This document shows, in pieces, positions 12,467 through 20,574 of a stretch of DNA of 64,000 bases; position 1 is the stretch's first letter; the number at the start of each line of letters is the position of its first letter. Position numbers and translations under genes: made by a program. The notes below the pieces were generated by a model. It searched no databases and was not told where the DNA came from. It worked only from the letters and a program-made list of their open reading frames with translations. The DNA comes from JAFCUW01 sp049898325 (GTDB lineage Bacteria; Pseudomonadota; Gammaproteobacteria; Burkholderiales; Burkholderiaceae_D), in NCBI RefSeq assembly GCF_049898325.1, contig NZ_JAFCXL010000008.1, forward strand, positions 62,001-126,000. Reading direction: 5' to 3'.

Positions 12467-13090
12467 ATGACCAGATTGTCCGCTTACATTGTTGCTGCCG
12501 CGCTAGGCCTGGCCGGCGTCGCCCACGCGGGTGCGCTCGACCAGTTCAAGACCTTTGTCGCCACCACCAAGGCGGCCAAGGGCGAATTTACCCAGCAGCA
12601 GCTGAAAAAATCGGACAACGCGAAGGCCGTGCCCGTCTCCACGGGGACCTTCCTGTTCGCCCGCCCGGGCAAGTTCATCTGGACCTACGTCAAGCCCTAC
12701 GAACAGCTGCTGCAGGCCGATGGCGACCAGCTCTACATCTACGACAAGGATCTGAACCAGGTCACCGTCAAGAAGCTGGGCAATGCATTGGGCTCGTCGC
12801 CGGCGGCGATCCTGTTCGGCAGCAATGACCTGGACAAGAATTTCACCTTGAGCGAAGCGGGCAGCCGCAACGGGCTCGAGTGGCTCGACGCCAAGCCGAA
12901 GGCGCAGGATTCGACCTTTCAGATGATCAGCATCGGCCTGCGCAACGGCACCCCGGAAGCGATGGAATTGCACGACGCGTTCGGCCAGACCTCGGTGCTG
13001 TCGTTTAAGAAATTCGAAAAAAACCCGCCGCTGACGGCCACCCAGTTCAAGTTCGTGATGCCGAAGGGCGCCGACGTTTTCAGTAATTGA
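12467..13090 (+). CDS. lolA: Outer-membrane lipoprotein carrier protein LolA
   Basis: Periplasmic chaperone that carries lipoproteins from LolCDE to LolB. The 207-residue precursor starts with a signal peptide (SAYIVAAALGLAGVAHA, cleavage after AHA) and continues with the LolA fold, including GEFTQQQ and FLFARPGKFIWTYVKPYEQLL, typical of the family. The ATG at 12467 has an AGG ribosome site 6 nt upstream and is preferred over an in-frame ATG at 12428. It lies 50 nt after ftsK and before rarA, an arrangement widely conserved in proteobacteria. Confidence 0.94.
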   Translation: MTRLSAYIVAAALGLAGVAHAGALDQFKTFVATTKAAKGEFTQQQLKKSDNAKAVPVSTGTFLFARPGKFIWTYVKPYEQLLQADGDQLYIYDKDLNQVTVKKLGNALGSSPAAILFGSNDLDKNFTLSEAGSRNGLEWLDAKPKAQDSTFQMISIGLRNGTPEAMELHDAFGQTSVLSFKKFEKNPPLTATQFKFVMPKGADVFSN

Positions 13091-13204
13091 GTCTCGTCAT
13101 TCATCCTGCGTGCCGGCCAATTGCGGGGCGATGTCGTAGACTGACGCCTGTCGCTCACCGCATCGCCCATCCCATGCCCACCACCGTGCCACCGAGGTCT
13201 TCCC

Positions 13205-14506
13205 ATGGATGACCTGTTCAAGAACGAACCCGCCGCCCCGCTGGCCGAGGCGCTGCGCCCCCGCACCATCGGCGAAGTGATCGGCCAGAGCCATCTGCTG
13301 GGGCCGGGCAAGCCGCTGAACCTGGTGTTTAAATCGGGCAAGCCCCATTCGATGATCTTGTGGGGCCCGCCCGGGGTCGGCAAGACCACGCTGGCGCGCT
13401 TGACAGCCTCGGCCTTCGACTGCGAGTTCATCGCCTTGTCGGCGGTGCTGTCGGGCGTCAAGGACATCCGCGCGTCCATCGAGCAGGCCGAGCACTACCT
13501 GGCCGGTGGCAAGCACACCATCCTGTTCATCGACGAGATTCACCGCTTCAATAAATCGCAGCAGGACGCCTTGTTGCCCTTCGTCGAGTCGGGCCTCGTC
13601 ACGCTCATTGGCGCGACCACGGAAAACCCGTCGTTCGAGGTCAATTCAGCCTTGCTCTCGCGCGCGCAGGTGTACGTGCTCAAGGCGCTCACCGACGCCG
13701 AACTGCTGCAGTTGCTGGCGCGGGCACAGGAGCGGGTGCTGGCCCACCTGAGTTTCGACGAGGTGGCCATTGCCACCCTGATCGGTTATGCCGACGGCGA
13801 CGCCCGGCGCTTCCTCAATTTGCTCGAGCAGACCAATACCTCGGCGCACACCTCCGGCATCACCCGCATCACGGGAGAGTTCGTCGACAACGCCCTGACG
13901 CTCAATTCGCGCCGCTTCGACAAGGGGGGCGACAATTTCTATGACCAGATTTCGGCCCTGCACAAGTCGGTGCGGGGCTCGCACCCGGACGCCGCCCTGT
14001 ACTGGCTGTGCCGCATGCTCGACGGTGGCGCCGATCCCCAGTACTTGCTGCGCCGCATCGTGCGCATGGCCTGGGAAGACATCGGTATCGCCGACCCGCG
14101 CGCCATCCAGATCGCCAACGACGCCGCCGCCACGTTCGAGCGTCTCGGTTCGCCCGAGGGCGAACTGGCGCTGGGCCAGGCGGTGATTTACCTGGCCATC
14201 GCCGCCAAGAGCAATGCCGGCTACAACGCCTACAACCGCGCCGCCGCGTTTGTCAAAACGGACAAGTCGCGCGAGGTGCCGGTGCACCTGCGCAATGCGC
14301 CGACCAAGCTCATGAAGGAGCTCGGCTACGGCCACGCCTACCGTTACGCGCACGACGAGCCGCATGCCTATGCGGCCGGCGAGACCTACCTGCCCGACGG
14401 CATGGAGGAGCCCCACTGGTACGAGCCGGTACCGCGCGGCATCGAGGCGAAGATTGCCGAAAAGCTGGCCTGGCTGCGCAGCCTGGACGACCAGGCGGGC
14501 AGCTAA
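13205..14506 (+). CDS. rarA: Replication-associated recombination protein A (AAA+ ATPase)
   Basis: Clamp-loader-like AAA+ ATPase (MgsA/RarA) acting at stalled replication forks. The 433-residue protein has RPRTIGEVIGQSHLLG at the N-terminus, Walker A GPPGVGKTT, Walker B LFIDEIHRFNK, sensor 1 GATTENPSFE, and the C-terminal tetramerisation and MgsA domain (HKSVRGSHPDAALYWLCRML). Length matches the family. It is third in the ftsK-lolA-rarA series; about 110 nt separate it from lolA. Confidence 0.95.
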   Translation: MDDLFKNEPAAPLAEALRPRTIGEVIGQSHLLGPGKPLNLVFKSGKPHSMILWGPPGVGKTTLARLTASAFDCEFIALSAVLSGVKDIRASIEQAEHYLAGGKHTILFIDEIHRFNKSQQDALLPFVESGLVTLIGATTENPSFEVNSALLSRAQVYVLKALTDAELLQLLARAQERVLAHLSFDEVAIATLIGYADGDARRFLNLLEQTNTSAHTSGITRITGEFVDNALTLNSRRFDKGGDNFYDQISALHKSVRGSHPDAALYWLCRMLDGGADPQYLLRRIVRMAWEDIGIADPRAIQIANDAAATFERLGSPEGELALGQAVIYLAIAAKSNAGYNAYNRAAAFVKTDKSREVPVHLRNAPTKLMKELGYGHAYRYAHDEPHAYAAGETYLPDGMEEPHWYEPVPRGIEAKIAEKLAWLRSLDDQAGS

Positions 14507-14686
14507 GCGCAGCCAAGCGCCGCGCAAGGCGGTCGCGCCCTGTTTTTGATGCCTGTTCGCCTGTTCTGGCGCCCGAATTTGCCTCCCACTCCGCGTTTTC
14601 TGCACTCCATCGCAATCCGGTGGAGATGATGGTTGTTGCTCGCTAAAGTACAACCATACCAACGCAGTTCAACCAGGAGAAACACC

Positions 14687-14887
14687 ATGAAAACCATCAA
14701 AAACTTCGAAGCCCTCTTCCTCGTCGTCGCCGCCACCGCCACCTTCGCGACCTACGCCACGGCCGCCATGCCGGTCCGCGTGCACGCTGCGCCGGCGATC
14801 ATCAAATCGGTCGAATTGGCCCCGCAGATGCAGGTGGTGGTCATCAAGGGCCAGCGTTTGACGGCCGCCGAAAAAGCCGCGCTGTAA
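14687..14887 (+). CDS. Small secreted protein, tandem copy 1
   Basis: 66-residue protein of unknown function. The ATG at 14687 has a strong AGGAGA ribosome site 6 nt upstream. The N-terminus reads MKTIKNFEALFLVVAATA, with a hydrophobic segment ending at ATYATAA that resembles a signal peptide, leaving a mature peptide of about 40 residues. The C-terminus MQVVVIKGQRLTAAEKAAL is almost the same as in the next gene, so the two arose by duplication. I do not recognise the family. Signal peptide, good ribosome sites and conservation between copies argue that it is real. Confidence 0.7.
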   Translation: MKTIKNFEALFLVVAATATFATYATAAMPVRVHAAPAIIKSVELAPQMQVVVIKGQRLTAAEKAAL

Positions 14888-14915
14888 TCGTTCAAATCAA
14901 CTTTTGGAGAGCACC

Positions 14916-15119
14916 ATGAAACGCATCAAAAACTTCGAAGCCCTGTTCCTCGCCGCCGCCGCCATGGCCACGTTCGCCACCTACGCCACGGCCGCCATGC
15001 CCGTGCGCGCCGCCCAGGCGCCCTCAGCGCTCGTCCAGGCCGCCAGCAGCGTGCCGGCCATGCAAGTGGTGGTCATCAAGGGGCAGCGCCTCACACCGGC
15101 GCAGAAGGCGGCCCTGTAA
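14916..15119 (+). CDS. Small secreted protein, tandem copy 2
   Basis: 67-residue paralogue of the preceding gene, 28 nt downstream. The ATG at 14916 has GGAGA 6 nt upstream; an in-frame TTG at 14904 is less likely. It shares KNFEALFL, the hydrophobic stretch with ATFATYATAAMPVR and the tail MQVVVIKGQRLT-x-A-x-KAAL with copy 1. The middle (about residues 32-45) differs. Identity is concentrated at the signal peptide and the C-terminal tail, suggesting both ends matter. Function unknown; serS follows. Confidence 0.7.
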   Translation: MKRIKNFEALFLAAAAMATFATYATAAMPVRAAQAPSALVQAASSVPAMQVVVIKGQRLTPAQKAAL

Positions 15120-15241
15120 GCGAGACGGCAGCAGAAGCAGGCGCAGGCGCGCGCCGAGGGGCAATCGACCTCAAAGTTCGCCAACAAGGGGCGGTCGGCT
15201 TGGTACAATTACCAACTCAACGACATCGGCACCCCAATCAA

Positions 15242-16531
15242 ATGATAGATATTCAACTGCTGCGCAAAGACATCGACAACGTCGCGACCCGGCTGGCAAG
15301 CCGCAAGTTCACGCTCGACGTGGCGGGATTTAACGCCCTCGAAGCCGAACGCAAGGCCACCCAGACCCGCACCGAAGAGCTGCAGGGCAAGCGCAATTCG
15401 CTGTCCAAGCAAATCGGCATGCTCAAGGGCAAAGGCGAAGACAGCAGTGCGCAGATGGCGGAAGTGGCCGGCATCGCGGACGAGCTCAAGGCCAACGAAG
15501 TGGCGCTGAGCGCCACCCAGCTCAAAATTGCCGAATTCATGGAATCGGTGCCGAACCTGCCGCACGCCAGCGTGCCTGTGGGCGCGGACGAAGCGGGCAA
15601 CGTCGAGGTACGCAAGGTCGGCACGCCGCCCGTGTTCGATTTCGAGGTCAAGGACCACGTCGACGTGGGTGGCCCGCTCGGTCTCGATTTCGAGGTGGCG
15701 ACCAAGCTGACGGGCTCGCGCTTTTCCGTGATGAAAGGCGGCATCGCCCGCCTGCACCGCGCGCTGGCGCAATACATGCTCAACACCCACACGGGCGAGC
15801 ACGGCTACACGGAGTGCTACACGCCTTACATGGTCAACGCCGACTCGCTGCGCGGCACGGGCCAGTTGCCGAAATTCGAGGCCGACCTGTTCTCCGTGAA
15901 AAAGGGCGGTGCCGAAGGCGAGGGCGAAACGTTCTATCTGATTCCCACGTCCGAAGTCAGCCTGACGAATCTGGTGCGTGACGAAATTGTCGCCCTCGAC
16001 GCCTTGCCCATCAAGATGACGGCGCACACCCCGTGCTTCCGTTCGGAGGCGGGCAGTTACGGACGCGACACGCGCGGCATGATCCGCCAGCACCAGTTCG
16101 ACAAGGTGGAAATGGTGCAGGTGGTCCATCCCGACACGTCCTACGAGGTGCTTGAGCAGATGGTCGGGCATGCCGAGGCGATCTTGCAGGGTCTTGGCCT
16201 GCCGTACCGCGTGATGTCGCTGTGCACGGGCGACATGGGTTTTGGCGCCACCAAGACGTACGACCTGGAGGTGTGGCTGCCGGCGCAAAACACTTACCGT
16301 GAAATTTCGTCGCTGTCGAACTGCGAGGCCTTCCAGGCGCGCCGCATGCAAGCGCGTTTCCGCAACGCAGCCGGCAAGCCGGAGTTGCTGCACACCTTGA
16401 ACGGTTCGGGCCTGGCGGTGGGCCGCACCCTGGTGGCGGTGCTGGAAAACTACCAGCAAGCCGATGGCAGCGTGGTGGTGCCGGCGGTGTTGCGGCCCTA
16501 CATGGGCGGGCTGGAAACACTGTCCGCGTGA
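15242..16531 (+). CDS. serS: Seryl-tRNA synthetase
   Basis: Charges tRNA-Ser (and tRNA-Sec where present) with serine. The 429-residue protein has the N-terminal antiparallel coiled-coil arm (residues about 30-100), then the class II core: motif 2 TPCFRSEAGSYGRDTRGMIR and motif 3 near the C-terminus (GSGLAVGRTLVAVLENYQ). The ATG at 15242 gives the family start MIDIQLLRKD; an upstream in-frame start would add 14 unrelated residues. A tRNA-Ser gene lies about 160 nt downstream, so the enzyme and a substrate are neighbours. Confidence 0.97.
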   Translation: MIDIQLLRKDIDNVATRLASRKFTLDVAGFNALEAERKATQTRTEELQGKRNSLSKQIGMLKGKGEDSSAQMAEVAGIADELKANEVALSATQLKIAEFMESVPNLPHASVPVGADEAGNVEVRKVGTPPVFDFEVKDHVDVGGPLGLDFEVATKLTGSRFSVMKGGIARLHRALAQYMLNTHTGEHGYTECYTPYMVNADSLRGTGQLPKFEADLFSVKKGGAEGEGETFYLIPTSEVSLTNLVRDEIVALDALPIKMTAHTPCFRSEAGSYGRDTRGMIRQHQFDKVEMVQVVHPDTSYEVLEQMVGHAEAILQGLGLPYRVMSLCTGDMGFGATKTYDLEVWLPAQNTYREISSLSNCEAFQARRMQARFRNAAGKPELLHTLNGSGLAVGRTLVAVLENYQQADGSVVVPAVLRPYMGGLETLSA

Positions 16532-16603
16532 GCAAGGGGAGGGTGGTGAGCAAATTAATCGAATATTTCTCAATTTCACTCTTCCATTTCCCTCAGGCTT
16601 TGC

Positions 16604-16609
16604 TATAAT
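16604..16609 (+). promoter_or_regulatory. Predicted -10 element upstream of tRNA-Ser
   Basis: A perfect TATAAT sits in an AT-rich stretch between serS and the tRNA gene. A weak TTCCAT about 16 nt upstream could serve as -35. It would give a 5' leader of roughly 70 nt before the mature tRNA end, to be removed by RNase P. Confidence 0.45.
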
Positions 16610-16688
16610 TTTGACCTCGCAGCAGCAAGCGAAAAGAATTTGAAGGCCACACTGGTGTCGCAAGGCGCTGGAGCTCAAATGAAACACC

Positions 16689-16848
<160 letters not shown>

Positions 16849-16850
<2 letters not shown>

Positions 16851-16910
16851 CCCCGCGCGTACTCGCGCGGGGCTCTCCGAATCGCCCATCTGCTGCTGCG
16901 CAGCAGCAGC
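16849..16910. repeat. Two short GC-rich palindromes after the tRNA remnant
   Basis: AGCCCCGCGCG and CGCGCGGGGCT around TACT form an 11-bp stem, and about 20 nt later CTGCTGCTG and CAGCAGCAG form a 9-bp stem. Both may fold in RNA or as cruciforms. No gene is visible here; overlapping open frames on both strands have simple Ala/Arg/Pro composition and are discounted. Confidence 0.6.
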
Positions 16911-17100
16911 GCGCCCTCCGGGCGCCGGGGCGCAGCCCCCTCGCAGCCCCCCCGCAGCGCTTCGCGCCCTCCGGGCGCCAGGGGCCAACCCCGTCGCAGC
17001 CCCCCCGCAGCGCTTCGCGCCCTCCGGGCGCCAGGGGCCAACCCCGTCGCAGCGCTTCGCGCCCTCCGGGCGTCAGGCGCGCAGCCCCCTCGCAGCGCTT
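16905..17100. repeat. Degenerate GC-rich tandem repeat array
   Basis: A core GCAGCGCTTCGCGCCCTCCG recurs starting at 16954, 17007 and 17049, with a shortened, diverged copy at 17092 and a partial one near 16905. Spacings are about 53, 42 and 43 nt. Between cores the filler alternates between CCAGGGGCCAACCCCGTC-like and GCGCAGCCCCCTC-like blocks. The core contains a CGCGCCC/GGGCG hairpin. No protein is supported across it. Confidence 0.75.
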
Positions 17101-17330
17101 CACACCGCCACAAGCAAGAGGAAAGTCCATATCGACGAAATCGATCTGATTTCGGGCGCGGGCATTTTGCAAAAACTGGGCGTTGCTAACGCGATCAATG
17201 AGTTCGTCAGTGGTTTGATCGATGGCATCAAGCAGTGGATGTAAAATCGTCATAGTGTCGGTATCGTTGTTTGACTGCCCACGCCGGCAGTGGTGTATGC
17301 ATCGCAGTCGGCTTTATAGATTAGAATCGT
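17101..17330. other. Spacer between the repeat array and the CPBP pseudogene
   Basis: The GC content falls in this stretch compared with the repeats. Small open frames on the plus strand lack a ribosome site and recognisable motifs. I see no gene, RNA or clear promoter; it may be the remains of inserted DNA. Confidence 0.4.
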
Positions 17331-17836
17331 ATGTTAAATATTGTTTTGGCCTATCCTCGAAAGCTGAAAAGCACATCAAGCGCGGCGCTATTAGGGATTC
17401 CATTGGGAATCTGCACGTTCGCCGCGTTAGCTCTTCTTAATTGGACCCTGGAGTTCGTTGCTTCCCCCCTGCTATGGCCGCCCAAGGCATCGACACACTA
17501 GCGTACATCCAGATATTTTTGGGTGGGATCCTGCTAGCGCCGGCGCTTGAAACAGCGATCTTTCAAGTAATGCCTTTTGAGCTCATGCAATTGCGGAGAC
17601 GGAGCGTCCCTCGGCTATCGCTGTCGATAAGCACATTGGCTTTTTCGGCTGCGCATCTTTCTATTAGCCTCGCTCATGCTGAGCAAATGCTTTTTCTAGG
17701 ACTGATGTTTGGGGCGATTTATCTCTGGGTTCGTCGAAGGTCAAGAAAATTCGCGTTTTGCACCACTGCCATTGCCCACATGACCCACAATTTAGTTGCG
17801 CTCATTCTACTGATATTTTTTCCGCAGCTTGCGTAA
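17331..17836 (+). pseudogene. Frameshifted CPBP-family intramembrane protease gene
   Basis: Two overlapping frames together read as one small membrane protein. From the ATG at 17331 the first frame gives 56 residues with a hydrophobic helix (AALLGIPLGICTFAALALL) and ends at TAG 17499. The frame containing 17490-17836 continues with IQIFLGGILLAPALETAIFQ, FSAAHLSI and AIAHMTHNL, which match the three CPBP (CAAX protease-like) motifs: Glu-containing, F-x3-H and H-x3-N. The switch lies around 17478-17490; one extra A in the AA at 17484 would restore a single frame of about 168 residues. Base composition is AT-richer than the surroundings, suggesting acquisition. A sequencing error is the alternative. 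Confidence 0.65.
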
Positions 17837-17846
17837 GGTGTAGTGG

Positions 17847-18731
17847 TCAAGTAATTTCGGACACGACGATAGGTTCTTTCGCTGCCATTGTGCGTTCATA
17901 GACGCTGGGCGGCAGATTGCCCAATACAGAATGCAAGCGCTCGCAGTTGTAGAAGCCGGCGATGTAGTTTGCTACGTCAAGCTTGGCTTCGGCCTAGTTC
18001 GCATAATTGCGCTGCCAGACACGCTCCATCTTCAGATTTAGGAAGAAGCGTTCAGCGACGGCGTTATCCCAGCAGTTGCCTTTGCGACTCATGCTGCAAA
18101 CGAAGCCATGCTCGCTCAACAAAGCCTGGTACTGGTCGCTGGCATATTGACTGCCGCGGTCGGAGTGGACGACCAGTCCGGCAGCTGGGCGCCGCGCTTG
18201 GATCGCCATGCGCAGGGCATCGCAGACCAGGGTAGCTGGCATGCTCGGCGCCATCGCCCAGCCCACTACTCTGCGCGAGAACAGGTCGAGCACGACAGCC
18301 AGGTACAGCCAGCCTGCGCCGGTACGGATGTACGTGATATCCGAGGCATAAGCCAGATTCGGCGCTGCCGGGTTGAACTGCCGGGCAAGGACGTTCGGCG
18401 CAACCGGCAGGGCATGCTTGCTGTCGGTCGTGTGTACGAATTTGCGCTTCCAGACGGGCTTCAGGCAGGCCTGTTGCATCAGGCGGCGCACCTTGTAACG
18501 CCCGACCTGCAGACCGCTATTTGCCAGTGCCGTGACAAGCCGGCGGCTGCCGTAACTTTGGCCGTTGCTCATGAACGCGGCACGCAAATGCACGCTCGCT
18601 TTGCAAAACATCGGCGCAGCTGCACGACGCTTAGCTTCGTAAAATCCAGCCCGGCTAACACCAAGGAGGCGACAGGTTTGTGCGACAGGTACGGCCTTCG
18701 TTTGCAGCTCGTCGATGAGCCGATAGCTCAC
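17847..18731 (-). pseudogene. IS3-family transposase orfB with premature stop
   Basis: Integrase-core (DDE) half of an IS3-type transposase. From the GTG at 18731 the product runs to an in-frame TAG at 17994-17996, after LKMERVWQRNYAN (245 residues). Reading past that codon in the same frame continues for 48 more residues typical of the family end (AEAKLDVANYIAGFYNCERL) to the TGA at 17847. The catalytic residues lie before the stop: DITYI, HSDRGSQYAS and AVAERFF. The element may thus be inactive or need readthrough. The start overlaps the orfA stop as GTGA, as expected for -1 frameshift expression. Confidence 0.85.
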
Positions 18732-19024
18732 TTGAGCTCGCGGGCAAAGAAGGCCGATGCCTTTTTTAAGACGTCCACATCACTACGAAGTTGACGGTTT
18801 TCCTGCTCCAAATGACGAATACGCTGCTGCTCAGCCGTCAACGGTTTGCCAATGCCTGGCTGGCCTTGTTGCTCGGCCTCATACTGTTCCATCCACCGAC
18901 GGATTGCGGTAACGCCAATGTCCATCGTCTGGCTGACGTGCGAGATGCTGAGGCCTTGTTCTGTGATCATTCGAACGACCTCAAGCTTGAAGCTCGGGTC
19001 AAAATTGCGACGCTGCCTGGTCAT
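18728..19024 (-). CDS. IS3-family transposase orfA
   Basis: 98-residue DNA-binding subunit. An N-terminal helix-turn-helix (FDPSFKLEVVRMITEQGLSI) is followed by a leucine-zipper-like coil (QQRIRHLEQENRQL) and the end DVLKKASAFFARELK, the typical IS3 OrfA tail. It is intact. A -1 frameshift near the overlap with orfB would normally give the OrfAB fusion transposase. Confidence 0.9.
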   Translation of the reverse strand: MTRQRRNFDPSFKLEVVRMITEQGLSISHVSQTMDIGVTAIRRWMEQYEAEQQGQPGIGKPLTAEQQRIRHLEQENRQLRSDVDVLKKASAFFARELK

Positions 19025-19089
19025 GTAAACTCCTTCGAAGGTGAATTATCCACCTATCGAGGTGTCCGGGAACATTAGACCACTACAGT

Positions 19090-19175
19090 TCACGCTGGCC
19101 TGGCCAGGCCGGCCGCTCGCCTGGCTGCCGCGGCGCTGCGCAGGAGGGCCGGGCGGAAAAAATGCGGGTGTTTCA
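19090..19175 (-). pseudogene. Signal-peptide-like gene start truncated at the IS end
   Basis: From ATG 19175 the minus strand reads MKHPHFFRPALLRSAAAA and reaches a TGA at 19090, only 3 nt before the IS inverted repeat. The N-terminus looks like a positively charged signal sequence. By analogy with the intact cluster downstream, where DUF2946 is followed by a TonB receptor, this may be the beginning of a receptor gene whose remainder was lost at the IS. The evidence is thin; a chance frame is possible. Confidence 0.3.
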
Positions 19176-19336
19176 TGGTGCGCTTTCGCAGGATACAGCG
19201 TGGTACAGTGTTTTCTGGCACGCGCCTGCGCCGCCGGCGCGTGCCTGGTGCAAGCGCGCGCGACTGTCCCGATGGAGGACGACGGCGGCAACTACATGGA
19301 GGGCGGGGCAGCCGAAACGGCCGCCCCTGTGAACGT

Positions 19337-19700
19337 TCAGCCCGGCGCGGGCGGGGCGCGCGCATGGCACGCGTTCCAGGAAAACAGGGGCGTGGAGGAT
19401 TGGTAGAACAGTGTGGGGTAGGCCGGGGGGCATCAGCATGCTGCCGTGGGTCGCGCAATACGGGCAGTGTTCGACGATGTGGATGTCGGTGTTCGGCGGC
19501 GCCTTGCCCGCTGCGGCCTGCGCGGCGACCAGGGCCAGGAAATCGGCTTGCGAACGGTCGGCCGTGCAAAGTTACATTGCCGGCGGCGACGGCTGCGCGC
19601 CAGCCATCGCGTGGGCAATCGTCGGCGCCAATGCACTGAACAGGACGGCCAGCATGGCGATCCAGATGAGCGCCACCTGCCGTTGAACAAAATTGTGCAT
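19337..19700 (-). pseudogene. Decayed DUF2946-family gene
   Basis: The minus strand starts MHNFVQRQVALIWIAMLAVL with a DUF2946-type N-terminal helix (ALAPTIAHAMA), hits an in-frame TAA at 19572-19574, then continues in the same frame with a long family-like stretch containing EHCPYCATHGS, the Cys-x2-Cys/His motif also present in the intact homologue at 20575. Near 19411-19420 the frame must shift by one base to recover the family end LFYQSSTPLFSWN...RAPPAPG and its TGA at 19337. With the extra base removed it spans 121 codons. Two lesions make a non-functional relic likely. Confidence 0.65.
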
Positions 19701-19748
19701 GCGCCGATTGCAACGCGCCGGCAGTGCGCTTTGCCAGGAATGCCAATG

Positions 19749-19771
19749 CGCTATATATTGTGGAATATAAA
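19749..19771 (+). promoter_or_regulatory. Possible ModE-type operator / promoter of modA
   Basis: CGCTATATATTG...AATATAAAG just upstream of modA resembles the CGNTATAT half-site and partial dyad of molybdate-responsive ModE operators. One half is good, the other is degenerate. It may simply be an AT-rich core promoter. Confidence 0.35.
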
Positions 19772-19793
19772 GAAATGAGCGATTGGAGTAAGC

Positions 19794-20537
19794 ATGTTCC
19801 GTTTTACCGTATTGATGCTGTGCCTGGTCACGACCGGCCTGGTGCGTGCCGACGAGGTGCAGGTGGCGGTGGCGGCCAATTTCGCCGCGCCAATGAAGGA
19901 TATTGTGGCCCGCTTCGAGCAGCAAACGGGGCACAAGGTGCGCAGCACGGTGGGCGCGACCGGCAAGTTCTACGCCCAGATTCACAATGGTGCGCCGTTC
20001 GAGATCCTGCTGGCGGCCGACGATGACACCCCGGCCAGGCTCGAGAAAGAAGGCGCGGGCGTGGCCGGCAGCCGGTTCACGTATGCCATCGGCAAGCTGG
20101 TGCTGTGGAGCGCCCGGTCCGGCGTGGTGGACGAGAAGGGCGCGGTGTTGAACCAGCCCGGATTCGCGCACCTGTCGATCGCCAATCCGAAACTGGCCCC
20201 TTACGGCGCCGCCGCCGTTGAAGCGATGAAAAAGCTCAATGTCTACGGCGTTATCGAAGCGAAACTGGTGGTTGGCGAAAGCATCGCCCAGGCCCACCAG
20301 TTTGTCGCTTCCGGGGCGGCGCCACTGGGCTTTGTCGCCATGTCGCAAGTGTTCGAAGGCGGCAAACTCAAATCCGGTTCGGCCTGGGTGGTGCCCGACA
20401 CGCTCTACAGCCCGATCCGCCAGGACGCCATCGCCCTCGACAAGGGCAGGGGCAAGCCGGCAGTCGATGCCTTCCTCAATTATCTGAAAAGCGATGCGGC
20501 CAAAGTGATCATCCGGTCCTACGGCTACGCCCTGTAG
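19794..20537 (+). CDS. modA: Molybdate ABC transporter substrate-binding protein
   Basis: Periplasmic binding protein of 247 residues. A signal peptide ends at GLVRA-DE; the mature part begins EVQVAVAANFAAPMKDI, the usual ModA opening, followed by STVGATGKFYAQI, where the Ser/Ala oxyanion ligands lie, and GAPFEILLAADDD. GGAG lies 6 nt before the ATG. No modB or modC is present in the window, and the neighbours are copper genes and an IS, so it is either a solitary binding protein or separated from its transporter. Tungstate binding cannot be excluded. Confidence 0.9.
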   Translation: MFRFTVLMLCLVTTGLVRADEVQVAVAANFAAPMKDIVARFEQQTGHKVRSTVGATGKFYAQIHNGAPFEILLAADDDTPARLEKEGAGVAGSRFTYAIGKLVLWSARSGVVDEKGAVLNQPGFAHLSIANPKLAPYGAAAVEAMKKLNVYGVIEAKLVVGESIAQAHQFVASGAAPLGFVAMSQVFEGGKLKSGSAWVVPDTLYSPIRQDAIALDKGRGKPAVDAFLNYLKSDAAKVIIRSYGYAL

Positions 20538-20561
20538 TCGGGCGCGGCCCTGCCAGCACTG

Positions 20562-20567
20562 CTATAA
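20562..20567 (+). promoter_or_regulatory. -10 element of the copper cluster
   Basis: Perfect TATAAT 7 nt upstream of the ATG at 20575. If transcription starts at the usual distance, an mRNA from here would be leaderless for that ATG or would start translation at the ATG at 20590. Confidence 0.45.
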
Positions 20568-20574
20568 TTTTCAT

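Larger units (their letters stand above)
17839..19087 (-). mobile_element. IS3-family insertion sequence
   Basis: 1249-bp element bounded by imperfect 26-bp inverted repeats, TGTAGTGGTCAAG... at the left and its complement-related TGTAGTGGTCTAA... at the right, both ending in CGGACAC. It encodes orfA and orfB on the minus strand in the usual overlapping arrangement. No target-site duplication is apparent (AGG at left, GTT at right), suggesting later rearrangement or deletion at one side. It abuts the CPBP pseudogene stop on the left and a truncated reading frame on the right. Confidence 0.88.

Noticed and set aside
16905..17100. CRISPR array
   Set aside because: Repeats are degenerate, the spacing varies, the spacers are alike rather than unique, and there are no cas genes.
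17222..17440. Small plus-strand frame before the CPBP pseudogene
   Set aside because: No ribosome site or motif, and it overlaps the better supported N-terminal CPBP frame from 17331.
17836..19090. Target-site duplication of the IS
   Set aside because: AGG on the left and GTT on the right do not match, nor do other choices of the element ends within two bases.
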